A stretch of DNA of 5,330 nt from Bacteroidales bacterium UBA2764 (GTDB lineage Bacteria; Bacteroidota; Bacteroidia; Bacteroidales; Paludibacteraceae): the NCBI GenBank assembly GCA_002352705.1, contig DEIW01000074.1, positions 1 to 5,330 of the forward strand, written 5' to 3'. Positions 1 through 5,330 of this stretch are shown here, piece by piece. Numbering within the stretch: position 1 is the first letter of the stretch; the number at the start of each line of letters is the position of its first letter. A program made the position numbers and the translations under genes. Under the pieces are notes generated by a model. That model did not search any database, had not been told where the DNA came from, and was given only the letters and a program-made list of their open reading frames with translations.

Positions 1-393
1 ATCAAAAACCCAACAAAGTTTATCTAAAGACAATTGATAGATTTGGTAAGTGCAAATGAATTTTTTGATGTTATTGTGCGGAATACGATAAAAATCTAAA
101 TTGGCGCGTAGCACAGATTCATCAAAAGGAGCATTGTGAGCAACAATCGGAAAGTTTTCGAACAGCTCTTTGTAATTCTTCCAAATGATATCAAAAGTGG
201 AAGCATTTGCAGTTGTTTCCGGCGTGATATGATGAATATTCATACAGCCTATTTCATATTTATTATCAGGTGGTTGTATATAATCAACCACAGTGCCTTT
301 TATGACTCCGTTTTCCACAATCGTGACCCCTATTTGGCAGGCCATTTTATTTGATGTCGCGGTTTCAAAATCGACTGCTATGAAATCCTGCAT
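1..393 (-). CDS. DnaQ-like (DEDD) 3'-5' exonuclease, C-terminus cut by window edge
   Basis: The frame opens at an ATG (391-393) and stays open for 131 codons to the left edge, so the end of the protein is missing. The visible part matches the exonuclease fold of the DNA polymerase III epsilon family. The start MQDFIAVDFETAT carries Exo I with metal ligands D8 and E10. An HHIT motif lies at 54-57, as in epsilon-type proteins. AHNAPFDESVL at 85-95 is Exo II with D91. The Exo III motif (HxxxD or YxxxD) would lie beyond the edge. Proteins of this family remove nucleotides from 3' ends of DNA or RNA using two metal ions; small stand-alone versions often act in repair and sometimes carry a C-terminal BRCT domain, which cannot be checked here. 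GC is about 36%, lower than the ATPase genes to the right. No Shine-Dalgarno sequence precedes the ATG. It follows a structured non-coding segment that may form its leader. The family is confident; the specific role is not. Confidence 0.9.
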   Translation of the reverse strand, partial: MQDFIAVDFETATSNKMACQIGVTIVENGVIKGTVVDYIQPPDNKYEIGCMNIHHITPETTANASTFDIIWKNYKELFENFPIVAHNAPFDESVLRANLDFYRIPHNNIKKFICTYQIYQLSLDKLCWVFD

Positions 394-419
394 GGTTAGA
401 TATTTAAATTATTGTATAT

Positions 420-497
420 AAAAAGTGTAGTTTCTTATCGTGTTTAGCTTGAGGCGGCCTCGGATGGAAACCTCTATAGACCCATAAGAAACTACAC
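420..497 (-). terminator. Perfect 14-bp inverted repeat followed by U5: terminator or attenuator-like stem
   Basis: On the minus strand GTGTAGTTTCTTAT (497-484) and ATAAGAAACTACAC (438-425) are perfect complements separated by 45 bases. The second arm runs straight into five T (424-420). This has the layout of an intrinsic terminator with a large, itself structured loop. It would end a non-coding RNA 27 bases before the exonuclease ATG. The left arm of this stem also contains GTAGTT, which forms the apical hairpin of the alternative fold, so the two structures are mutually exclusive. The stem is AT-rich, so its strength as a terminator is uncertain. Confidence 0.5.
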
Positions 498-604
498 AAA
501 AGTAGTTACTATTAGGATCTATAAAGTTATCCTCTATGAGGCAACTTGACTAAATACGTCGTGTTTTTATTTCCAATAGTTTCCGAGGCTCTTGGCTAAA
601 CGCG
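425..604 (-). ncRNA. Candidate structured RNA (6S-like architecture) or long leader of the exonuclease gene
   Basis: Read on the minus strand, this 180-base segment folds as one closed domain. CGCGTTTAGC (604-595) pairs with GCTAAACACG (448-439), 10 bp with one G-U. GCCTCGG (589-583) pairs with CCGAGGC (463-457), and AAAC (582-579) with GTTT (471-468). Above a large open region, TATAGATCC (523-515) pairs with GGGTCTATA (483-475), capped by AACTAC (507-502) with GTAGTT (495-490). A side hairpin AAGTT/AACTT encloses CCTC/GAGG (547-524). A closing stem, open middle and apical arm, plus a length near 180, resemble 6S RNA, and a Bacteroidetes form (6S-Flavo) is known. I saw no diagnostic sequence, so that identity is a guess. 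The promoter at 690-721 would transcribe it leftwards, with about 80 bases of extra 5' sequence. The alternative is a roughly 290-base structured 5' leader of the exonuclease. There is no open reading frame of note on this strand. Confidence 0.5.
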
Positions 605-656
605 AAATAATAGTAATGCTTATTATTTTAATATGTTATTGCGCAACGCTTTGCGC
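605..656 (-). other. Two consecutive hairpins at the 5' part of the leftward transcript
   Basis: Minus-strand GCGCAA (656-651) and TTGCGC (646-641) form a perfect 6-bp stem with a 4-base loop. AAATAATA (628-621) and TATTATTT (612-605) form an 8-bp all-AT stem with an 8-base loop, abutting the closing stem of the candidate RNA at 604. Both lie between the predicted transcription start and the main domain, so they would be the 5' hairpins of the same transcript, or would be lost if the RNA is processed. They are seen directly; their function is unknown. Confidence 0.4.
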
Positions 657-689
657 TTGCAAATATCGGTTATAAAACCTTTGCGACTG

Positions 690-721
690 CAAAGGTAGTA
701 CTTTTTTTCGATATACGCAAA
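690..721 (-). promoter_or_regulatory. Bacteroidetes primary-sigma promoter firing leftwards
   Basis: On the minus strand TTTG (721-718) is followed after exactly 20 bases by TACCTTTG (697-690). This is a perfect match to the Bacteroidetes -33/-7 consensus (TTTG, about 19-21 bases, TAnnTTTG). Transcription would start near 684. The promoter lies just past the phosphatase terminator and faces the structured segment and the exonuclease gene. The -7 box sits inside a perfect palindrome, ACCTTTGC-gact-GCAAAGGT on the plus strand (677-696). That may simply reflect the common TTTGC extension of these promoters, or it may bind a regulator. Confidence 0.8.
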
Positions 722-739
722 TATATTTATTGTATTCAC

Positions 740-768
740 AAAAAAATCTGCACTTTCTATGCAGATTT
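740..768 (-). terminator. Intrinsic terminator of the V-ATPase-fabD-phosphatase operon
   Basis: Minus-strand AAATCTGCA (768-760) pairs perfectly with TGCAGATTT (752-744) across a 7-base loop, and the T run continues to 740 (seven T in all, 746-740). The first arm overlaps the last two bases (767-768) of the phosphatase stop codon, so the operon ends with almost no 3' untranslated region. It separates the operon from the promoter at 690-721. Confidence 0.85.
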
Positions 769-1231
769 ATTTTGCAAGAGATTGTATTATCGCCTTGCAG
801 GACACATCTATATCCTGGTAAGCCGTTTCGAAATCGCCGGTGTACCAAGGATCAGAGACATCTCTTTTTTCGCCAACCCACTCCATCATCATGGATACTT
901 GTGCATGAGATTCATTAAGCACGGCATCGCCAAAACGGTATTCCATAATCCGGATATTAGACCTGTCGGCACAAATGATATAATCATACGTATCAAAATC
1001 CGCCTTTGTTATCTGACGTGCTGCGCGACTGGAAAAAGGGATACCATGCGCTGTCAATACCCGTTTTGCCGGCGGATAGATGTCATTACCTATCTCTTCC
1101 GTGGAGACAGCTGCAGAAGCTATCTCAAAAGAGTCCTCTACCCCCGCCTCTTGGCATAAATGACGCATGATATTCTCCGCCATCGGGGAACGGCAGATAT
1201 TTCCATGACATATGAATAGAATCTTAGTCAT
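767..1231 (-). CDS. Low-molecular-weight protein tyrosine phosphatase
   Basis: A 154-residue protein, the usual size for this cytoplasmic family, complete from ATG to TAA. The P-loop CxGNxCRS is at residues 8-15 (CHGNICRS), with nucleophile C8, phosphate-binding R14 and S15. The general acid loop DPWYTGDFETAY starts at D127. The family hydrolyses phosphotyrosine through a cysteinyl-phosphate intermediate. In the arginine-phosphatase branch (YwlE of Bacillus) the residue before CRS is Thr. Here it is I12, which favours phosphotyrosine specificity, though the true substrate is unknown. Such enzymes often pair with a tyrosine kinase in capsule or exopolysaccharide export, but no kinase or polysaccharide gene is seen here. 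The ATG lies two bases after the stop of the upstream secreted-protein gene, so translation is probably coupled and the two are co-transcribed. It is the last gene before the terminator. Confidence 0.95.
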   Translation of the reverse strand: MTKILFICHGNICRSPMAENIMRHLCQEAGVEDSFEIASAAVSTEEIGNDIYPPAKRVLTAHGIPFSSRAARQITKADFDTYDYIICADRSNIRIMEYRFGDAVLNESHAQVSMMMEWVGEKRDVSDPWYTGDFETAYQDIDVSCKAIIQSLAK

Positions 1232-1233
1232 TC

Positions 1234-2436
1234 TTATCGGATTTCTTGCCCCTGTAACGTATATACTTTCTCTCCTCGGAGAATGAAGATTTGTCCGTCA
1301 CGAATAACCTTTGTACATGGTATATCGTTACTTTGTATATTGTCTATATTTTGGCTCTCACTCTGTGAATTATGATTGCCGGACTCTAACACAAACGGCA
1401 CTGGTTCCATATTCGTATTGGTCTCACCCGAACGGTTGCAATCAAGCCACATGGCATAGACATCAATATCCTTGTTCAACGTCCAAATTTTCTTGTTGGA
1501 ATCTGTGAAAACCAGATAAATATGGTATATATAAGCATTGGGCTTCTTGGACGGTCCAACCTTCGTTATCTTCATCTCCGCCAGATTGATAGCCGCTTGT
1601 GACCATCCCTGCTCTGCCTTTGACGGGAAGATGAAATAAGAGTGCTTGGAGCCTGCCTGGCAATTGATGAAATACTTTTTCCCGGATTGGTAATCAGAAC
1701 GATAAGTACCCTCAATCGAATATTGCGTAGGAGCCAATATCTCCAATCCGATTTGTGGTACTGCATCGTCTGACTCTTCTTGAGCCAGAAACATGAATGT
1801 CATGAAATACTGGTCGTACGGATTGTTCTGGGTTGGGAACTTGCTATCGCACGCATACATCTCCACGTGCGCATAGTTGATGTCTAACTGATTTTGCGGT
1901 TCTTCTATCTCTACATCGCCCAGAACGTAGAAGTGGATATTATGTTTTTTGTTGTCTTCCCATTTCTTATTCTGGTCATAATAGAAACGGAACCGGTAAC
2001 CGCCTGAAGTCTCGTAGCATAGGAAACGACAAGTGTTTGTATTTGTTTCCAACATTACATAACTGCCATTGGAAGTGATCGAACACTCTTTCCCTCCGTT
2101 AGAGAATACCAGACTGTTTTGCTTGGCATTGGCTCCTATATAACCGGCTTTAGCCTTGACATAGTATTTATTGTTTCCTTCTTGAGTAACTGTCACTTGG
2201 TAATCCGCCAGATTCTCCGAACTAATCTTGCCATCCTTAATTGCCGCTTTCACGGTATTGCCGGATGCATCTTCTCCATTCCAGATAATCGCCTCTGTAT
2301 CGGATTTCTCATAGACTACGATATATGTACCGGCCCATCCTTCCGACGGCTTGGTATTCACACGGGTATATGCCGTAGTCGCATGAGCAAACAAATAACT
2401 GCCCAACAGGGCTATAGAAAATATGTATTTCTTCAT
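1234..2436 (-). CDS. Secreted protein of unknown function with Bacteroidales-type C-terminal tail
   Basis: A 400-residue protein. It begins MKKYIFSIALLGSYLFAHAT, a typical Sec signal peptide with likely cleavage after AHA at 17-19; there is no lipobox cysteine. Residues about 22-175 (from YTRVNTKPSEGWAGTYIVVYE) resemble a beta-rich module I know at the N-terminus of many secreted Bacteroidales proteins, with recurring GTYIVVYE and IGANAKQN-like pieces. Residues about 180-335 form a second beta-rich module (MKITKVGPS, YHIYLVFTD, KKIWTLNKD), again of a style seen in Bacteroidales surface proteins. The tail from residue 374 (CTKVIRDGQIFILRG, ending YTLQGQEIR) matches short C-terminal sequences common in these bacteria and probably linked to type IX secretion; that link is inference. 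No catalytic motif is recognisable. The gene starts 22 bases after fabD and ends two bases before the phosphatase. Placement of an exported protein between two cytoplasmic enzymes is odd. Confidence 0.85.
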   Translation of the reverse strand: MKKYIFSIALLGSYLFAHATTAYTRVNTKPSEGWAGTYIVVYEKSDTEAIIWNGEDASGNTVKAAIKDGKISSENLADYQVTVTQEGNNKYYVKAKAGYIGANAKQNSLVFSNGGKECSITSNGSYVMLETNTNTCRFLCYETSGGYRFRFYYDQNKKWEDNKKHNIHFYVLGDVEIEEPQNQLDINYAHVEMYACDSKFPTQNNPYDQYFMTFMFLAQEESDDAVPQIGLEILAPTQYSIEGTYRSDYQSGKKYFINCQAGSKHSYFIFPSKAEQGWSQAAINLAEMKITKVGPSKKPNAYIYHIYLVFTDSNKKIWTLNKDIDVYAMWLDCNRSGETNTNMEPVPFVLESGNHNSQSESQNIDNIQSNDIPCTKVIRDGQIFILRGEKVYTLQGQEIR

Positions 2437-2458
2437 GGTATTAAAATAAGGTATTTTT

Positions 2459-3358
2459 TCATCCTGCTTGTACGTCCGGATTGATCTTTCGGATCAAGCC
2501 TTTGAGTACGTCTCCGGGACCGAATTCATAGAACTCGTCAGCTCCGTCAGCAATCATATTTTGAACGGATTGCGTCCAGCGAACGGGGGCTGTAAGTTGT
2601 TTCAGGAGGTTTTCGCGGATAATCTCCGGCTCCGTTTCTGCTTTAGCCGTTACGTTCTGATAGATAGGACAGAAGGGTTTACGGAACTCCGTTTTGAGGA
2701 TGGCTTCTTTCAAATCTTCGGCAGCGGGAGCCATCAACGGGGAATGAAAAGCACCGCCTACTGGGAGTCTCAATGCCCTACGTGCTCCGGCTTCTTTCAT
2801 AGCTACGCAGGCCGCCTCTACAGCCTCTACATCACCGGAGATAACTACTTGCCCGGGGCAGTTGAAATTAGCCGCAACGACTGTTAATTGAGAATTGAGA
2901 GTTGAGAATTGAGAATGAACCAATTCCTGACATATCTCTTCAACTTTCTCATCCTCCAAACCGAGCACTGCAGCCATCGTTCCGGGATTTGCTTCGCATG
3001 CAGCCTGCATCGCCTGCGCACGCGCGGACACTAATAATAAGGCGTCTTCAAACCGCAGAGCGCCGCACGCTACCAGTGCGCTGAACTCACCCAGACTGTG
3101 CCCAGCAACCATTGCCGGCGTCTCAATTGTCATCAGACGCTGTGCTACCACCGAGTGAAGGAATACTGCCGGTTGCGTCACTTTGGTCTGCTTCAAATCC
3201 TCGGCTGTGCCGTTGAACATTACATCAGTGAGCGAGAAGCCAAGCAACCTGTCGGCTGCTTGGCACATCTCGCGCGCTTCTTTATGTGCATCGTATAAAT
3301 CTTTGCACATACCCGGGAACTGGCTTCCCTGCCCCGGAAAAACAAACGCTTTCAGCAT
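2459..3358 (-). CDS. fabD: Malonyl-CoA:acyl carrier protein transacylase
   Basis: A 299-residue cytoplasmic enzyme, near the usual 300-310. It moves malonyl from CoA to acyl carrier protein, supplying the extender unit for type II fatty acid synthesis. Visible motifs are FPGQGSQ at 7-13 (oxyanion hole), the nucleophile elbow GHSLGE at 86-91 with S88, R113 in SARAQAM (binds the malonyl carboxylate) and H205 in GAFHSPLM (catalytic His). The C-terminal YEFGPGDVLKGLI at 277-289 is also typical. All catalytic residues are present. Residues 147-158 (VHSQFSTLNSQL) are encoded by a 7-bp tandem repeat and look like an in-frame insertion just before VVAANFNCPGQ in the small ferredoxin-like subdomain; homologues I can recall pass directly from the helix to this strand. 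The ATG is 19 bases after the ntpK stop, with no Shine-Dalgarno sequence. Expression presumably depends on the V-ATPase operon promoter, outside the window. Confidence 0.97.
   Translation of the reverse strand: MLKAFVFPGQGSQFPGMCKDLYDAHKEAREMCQAADRLLGFSLTDVMFNGTAEDLKQTKVTQPAVFLHSVVAQRLMTIETPAMVAGHSLGEFSALVACGALRFEDALLLVSARAQAMQAACEANPGTMAAVLGLEDEKVEEICQELVHSQFSTLNSQLTVVAANFNCPGQVVISGDVEAVEAACVAMKEAGARRALRLPVGGAFHSPLMAPAAEDLKEAILKTEFRKPFCPIYQNVTAKAETEPEIIRENLLKQLTAPVRWTQSVQNMIADGADEFYEFGPGDVLKGLIRKINPDVQAG
2886..2920 (+). repeat. 7-bp tandem repeat inside fabD
   Basis: The plus strand holds four consecutive heptamers: AATTGAG, AATTGAG, AGTTGAG, AATTGAG (2886-2913). A degenerate fifth unit, AATGAAC, covers 2914-2920. 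On the coding strand the unit reads CTCAATT. Because 7 is not a multiple of 3, successive units are read in different frames, giving SQFSTLNSQL. Gain or loss of one or two units would shift the fabD frame; three units (21 bp) would not. Similar CTCAATT/CTCAACT runs are familiar to me from intergenic regions of Bacteroidetes genomes, which suggests a small mobile or slippage-derived repeat that landed in a gene; this origin is inference. Confidence 0.85.
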
Positions 3359-3377
3359 TTTCGTTTAGCGTTAATGG

Positions 3378-3845
3378 TTAGAGCACTACGGGTTCGCCCA
3401 TCAGACCGCCCATAAGAATTACTACGAGCAGTGCCAAAATAGCGTAGAACTCTGGGAAAGCGGCCATGATCATTGTACCTGCAGTCACATTGTGACCGCC
3501 TCCGGTTGCTGCAACACCATTTGCACAAACCTGACCTTGACGGATTGCGGACAGAAGAGCAACCAGACCCAAAGCCATACCACCACCCAGAATAGCTGCA
3601 GCTTGAAGAGTGGTAATACCTGCTGTCAGATATTTCTGAATCATAAAGTAACCCACGAAACCGTAGATACCCTGAGTAGAAGGCAGTGCGGACAACAAGA
3701 TATACGTACCCATAGCTTCCGGACGCTTCTTTAGCGAACCAACTACGGCGTTACCGCACATTGTCAAACCATAAACACTACCTACGCCGGACAGACCGAC
3801 CATGAATGCTACGCCAATAAAGGCAATAATCAAATTTAATGTCAT
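3378..3845 (-). CDS. ntpK: V/A-type ATPase subunit K (proteolipid, c-ring)
   Basis: A 155-residue, very hydrophobic protein with four membrane helices (about 5-28, 46-72, 79-101, 121-148), i.e. two fused hairpins as in 16-kDa V-type proteolipids. It forms the rotating membrane ring that carries ions past subunit I. The ion-binding carboxylate is E132 in AAFPEFYAIL on the last helix. The second helix has LPSTQGIYGF at 54-63, and the third ends in SAIRQGQ. By alignment to the E. hirae Na+-ATPase NtpK, whose Na+ ligands are L61, T64, Q65, Q110 and E139, the equivalents L54, T57, Q58, Q103 and E132 are all present. The first hairpin has no carboxylate at the matching place, as in other V-type proteolipids. 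The ATG follows the ntpI stop by 35 bases of AT-rich sequence without a Shine-Dalgarno. The I then K order fits the end of bacterial V/A-ATPase operons. Confidence 0.96.
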   Translation of the reverse strand: MTLNLIIAFIGVAFMVGLSGVGSVYGLTMCGNAVVGSLKKRPEAMGTYILLSALPSTQGIYGFVGYFMIQKYLTAGITTLQAAAILGGGMALGLVALLSAIRQGQVCANGVAATGGGHNVTAGTMIMAAFPEFYAILALLVVILMGGLMGEPVVL

Positions 3846-3880
3846 AATACTTATTTTATTTAATGATTAATATTTACACG

Positions 3881-5330
3881 TTAGTTTTTGAATGGTTTAT
3901 ACTCTTTTCCACCACCTTCGAAGCCTGCATTTTTGTAGAACTCCACAAAGGTAAGACGCATCGGGTGAACCACGGAAGAAATCAAGCAGAGCGCGAAATT
4001 AAGCGTGTGCCCGAAGACCATGATCAGCAAGGTCGGTAGCCATCCTATCCATCCGGGAAGTGCCCCTCCGGCTTGAAGCGCCAAGGCATTGAATACATTT
4101 CCTAAGATACCTCCGGCGAGACCCAACGCGAACAGACGGATATACGACAGCACATCGCCCAGCAAACCGCTGACCATATTATACGTGCCCCATAAACCGC
4201 CACCTATATTCACCAGCAGAATCTTGCGATCCGGATTGCTGAAGAACAGGATGAACAGTGCGCAGATACCCAATATCGCATAAATGCAATAGAGTCCGAT
4301 GGTAGATAGCGAACTTGCGGTTGCCGCCCAGACGATGAGCGTCACCAAAGCAACAAGCCATGCACAATCATACGCCGCGTATTTGAAGCCGTCGCGTAAG
4401 GTGATCTTCACTACCTTGAAGCCCATAGCAAACAGGATTTGGAATATACCGATGAGGATGGAAAACACCATCATAGGATGGTACGAGCCGCCCATGAAAT
4501 GCACTGTAGCGTTCGTCTCCGTAATGAAATACTGCTTTACAGGAGCAAGGAATGCCACTTCCTCCAAATTGATTCCGAAGAACATACCCGTCAGAATACC
4601 AACAATCATGGTCGTTGCGCCCATGAACACGCCTAACCATCCCCACTCTTTCAGTTTCGGAGCTTTGAGAATGACCGCTATACCTGCCAATAAGATCAGC
4701 AGACCGTAGCCTCCATCGCCCAGACAGAGTCCGAAGAACAACATGAAGAACGGCGCAAAGAAAGGCGTCGGATCTATCTCTGCATAATTTGGCAGTGAAT
4801 AGAGCCGCGTGATCGGTTCAAAGAGCCGCGTATAGAAGTTATTCTTCAGTTGGATCGGCACTTCGTCCTCTTTCTCTGGGTCTGTCTCTTCGTAATAAAC
4901 CTGCGCGCCATCGAGCATCGTATTCAGTTCTGCTTCTTTGTCAATCGGACAGAAACCCTCAAAGAGGCATAGCGAACCTTCTGCTAGTTTATCTGTTGAG
5001 AGCGTAACACGCTGCCAATCAATGTTTTGACGTGCTTCGGAGAGTTCCTTCTGCAAACGCTCCATGTTCGCCAATTGCCATGCCTCAATACGGGCATTGG
5101 CGGCTGCTAAAAGCCCTTTCAGGTTTTCTATCTCTACTTGCCATTGAGAAGCGGACTTCTCCGGTTGCGGGATCTCTACAGCCGCTGTCTCACTCAGATC
5201 CACCGGCATCTCGGAAGCCGAAGTGACTTGCACGAAATAGGTCTTTCCTCCCTCGTGAGCGACCGCGATACCCCACTCTTCTCTATACGTTTTGTCCGCG
5301 CAAGCGAAGAAACGAAGCGTGTAGCCGGCT
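3881..5330 (-). CDS. ntpI: V/A-type ATPase subunit I (stator membrane subunit), N-terminus outside window
   Basis: The frame is open from the right edge (first full codon 5329-5327) to TAA at 3881-3883, 482 codons. The family is usually about 600 or more residues, so the first part of the cytoplasmic domain is missing. A GTG at 5231-5233 is an internal Val (reading TYFVQVTS), not a start. The visible cytoplasmic part includes a helical, coiled-coil-prone stretch (NARIEAWQLANMERLQKELS). The membrane half starts at DPTPFFAPFF and has seven or eight helices. Key residues are the Arg in LSYIRLFALGLAGG (codon 4136-4138), matching the essential R735 of yeast Vph1, and HPMRLTFVEFYKNAGF with Arg at codon 3956-3958, matching Vph1 R799. 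The protein ends KEYKPFKN, as in the family. It forms the two ion half-channels against the K ring. It heads the visible part of the operon; the catalytic subunit genes would be expected further right. Confidence 0.96.
   Translation of the reverse strand, partial: AGYTLRFFACADKTYREEWGIAVAHEGGKTYFVQVTSASEMPVDLSETAAVEIPQPEKSASQWQVEIENLKGLLAAANARIEAWQLANMERLQKELSEARQNIDWQRVTLSTDKLAEGSLCLFEGFCPIDKEAELNTMLDGAQVYYEETDPEKEDEVPIQLKNNFYTRLFEPITRLYSLPNYAEIDPTPFFAPFFMLFFGLCLGDGGYGLLILLAGIAVILKAPKLKEWGWLGVFMGATTMIVGILTGMFFGINLEEVAFLAPVKQYFITETNATVHFMGGSYHPMMVFSILIGIFQILFAMGFKVVKITLRDGFKYAAYDCAWLVALVTLIVWAATASSLSTIGLYCIYAILGICALFILFFSNPDRKILLVNIGGGLWGTYNMVSGLLGDVLSYIRLFALGLAGGILGNVFNALALQAGGALPGWIGWLPTLLIMVFGHTLNFALCLISSVVHPMRLTFVEFYKNAGFEGGGKEYKPFKN

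Larger units (their letters stand above)
394..766. other. Non-coding region between exonuclease gene and operon terminator
   Basis: No convincing protein gene lies on either strand. From right to left it holds the operon terminator (740-768), a strong leftward promoter (690-721), two hairpins (605-656), the structured domain (439-604) and the 14-bp terminator-like stem (420-497). An AT-rich spacer without a ribosome binding site (394-419) precedes the exonuclease ATG. I see no tRNA, rRNA or CRISPR array in it. Confidence 0.7.

Noticed and set aside
136..354. Plus-strand reading frame of 72 codons
   Set aside because: It is antisense to the exonuclease, whose motifs are clear, and the peptide shows no recognisable features.
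425..497. Invertible promoter or small transposable element bounded by 14-bp inverted repeats
   Set aside because: The arms enclose only 45 bases, the enclosed bases take part in wider pairings outside the arms, there is no recombinase or target duplication, and the U run fits an RNA stem better.
650..683. Plus-strand promoter (TTTG, 22 bases, AACCTTTG)
   Set aside because: The -7 box has a wrong first base, the spacing is long, and no plus-strand gene or RNA structure with a terminator follows.
677..708. Plus-strand intrinsic terminator (8-bp stem, then seven T)
   Set aside because: No plus-strand gene leads into it, five bases separate the stem from the T run, and the palindrome is explained by the minus-strand -7 box.
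2886..2920. CRISPR array
   Set aside because: The units are 7 bp, have no spacers, and lie in an intact coding frame.
5231..5233. GTG as start codon of subunit I
   Set aside because: The frame continues upstream to the window edge with a family-like sequence, and a start here would remove most of the cytoplasmic domain.

Overview
The window looks like chromosomal DNA from a member of the Bacteroidetes, probably Bacteroidales. Three things point there: an exact Bacteroidetes-type promoter (TTTG, 20 bases, TACCTTTG), the absence of Shine-Dalgarno sequences ahead of the genes, and a secreted protein with a C-terminal tail of the kind common in Bacteroidales. The species cannot be told from this window. 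Every supported gene is on the minus strand, so the sequence reads right to left biologically.

Right part (about 767-5330): a tightly spaced, probably single operon. It enters at the right edge with the C-terminal 482 codons of the V/A-type ATPase membrane subunit I (ntpI). The proteolipid c-ring subunit K (ntpK), malonyl-CoA:ACP transacylase (fabD), a secreted protein of unknown function and a low-molecular-weight protein tyrosine phosphatase follow. Gaps are 35, 19, 22 and 2 bases. The operon ends in a clear intrinsic terminator that overlaps the phosphatase stop codon. Subunits I and K form the ion path of the rotary ATPase, and K keeps all five side chains or positions that bind Na+ in the Enterococcus hirae enzyme. 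fabD feeds fatty acid synthesis. The last two genes have no obvious functional tie to the first three.

Middle (394-766): about 370 bases without a protein gene, but not empty. A strong promoter at 690-721 fires leftwards into a segment rich in nested inverted repeats (425-656). This can fold as a long closed RNA with a closing stem, an open middle and an apical hairpin, an architecture resembling 6S RNA. It ends in a competing perfect 14-bp stem followed by five U. It is either a free-standing structured ncRNA or an unusually long attenuator-like leader of the next gene.

Left edge (1-393): the N-terminal 131 codons of a DEDD-family 3'-5' exonuclease, cut by the window edge. It is AT-rich (about 36% GC by count) compared with the ATPase genes (57% in one 60-base line counted).

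The most unusual features are the structured non-coding segment and a 7-bp tandem repeat inserted in frame inside fabD.
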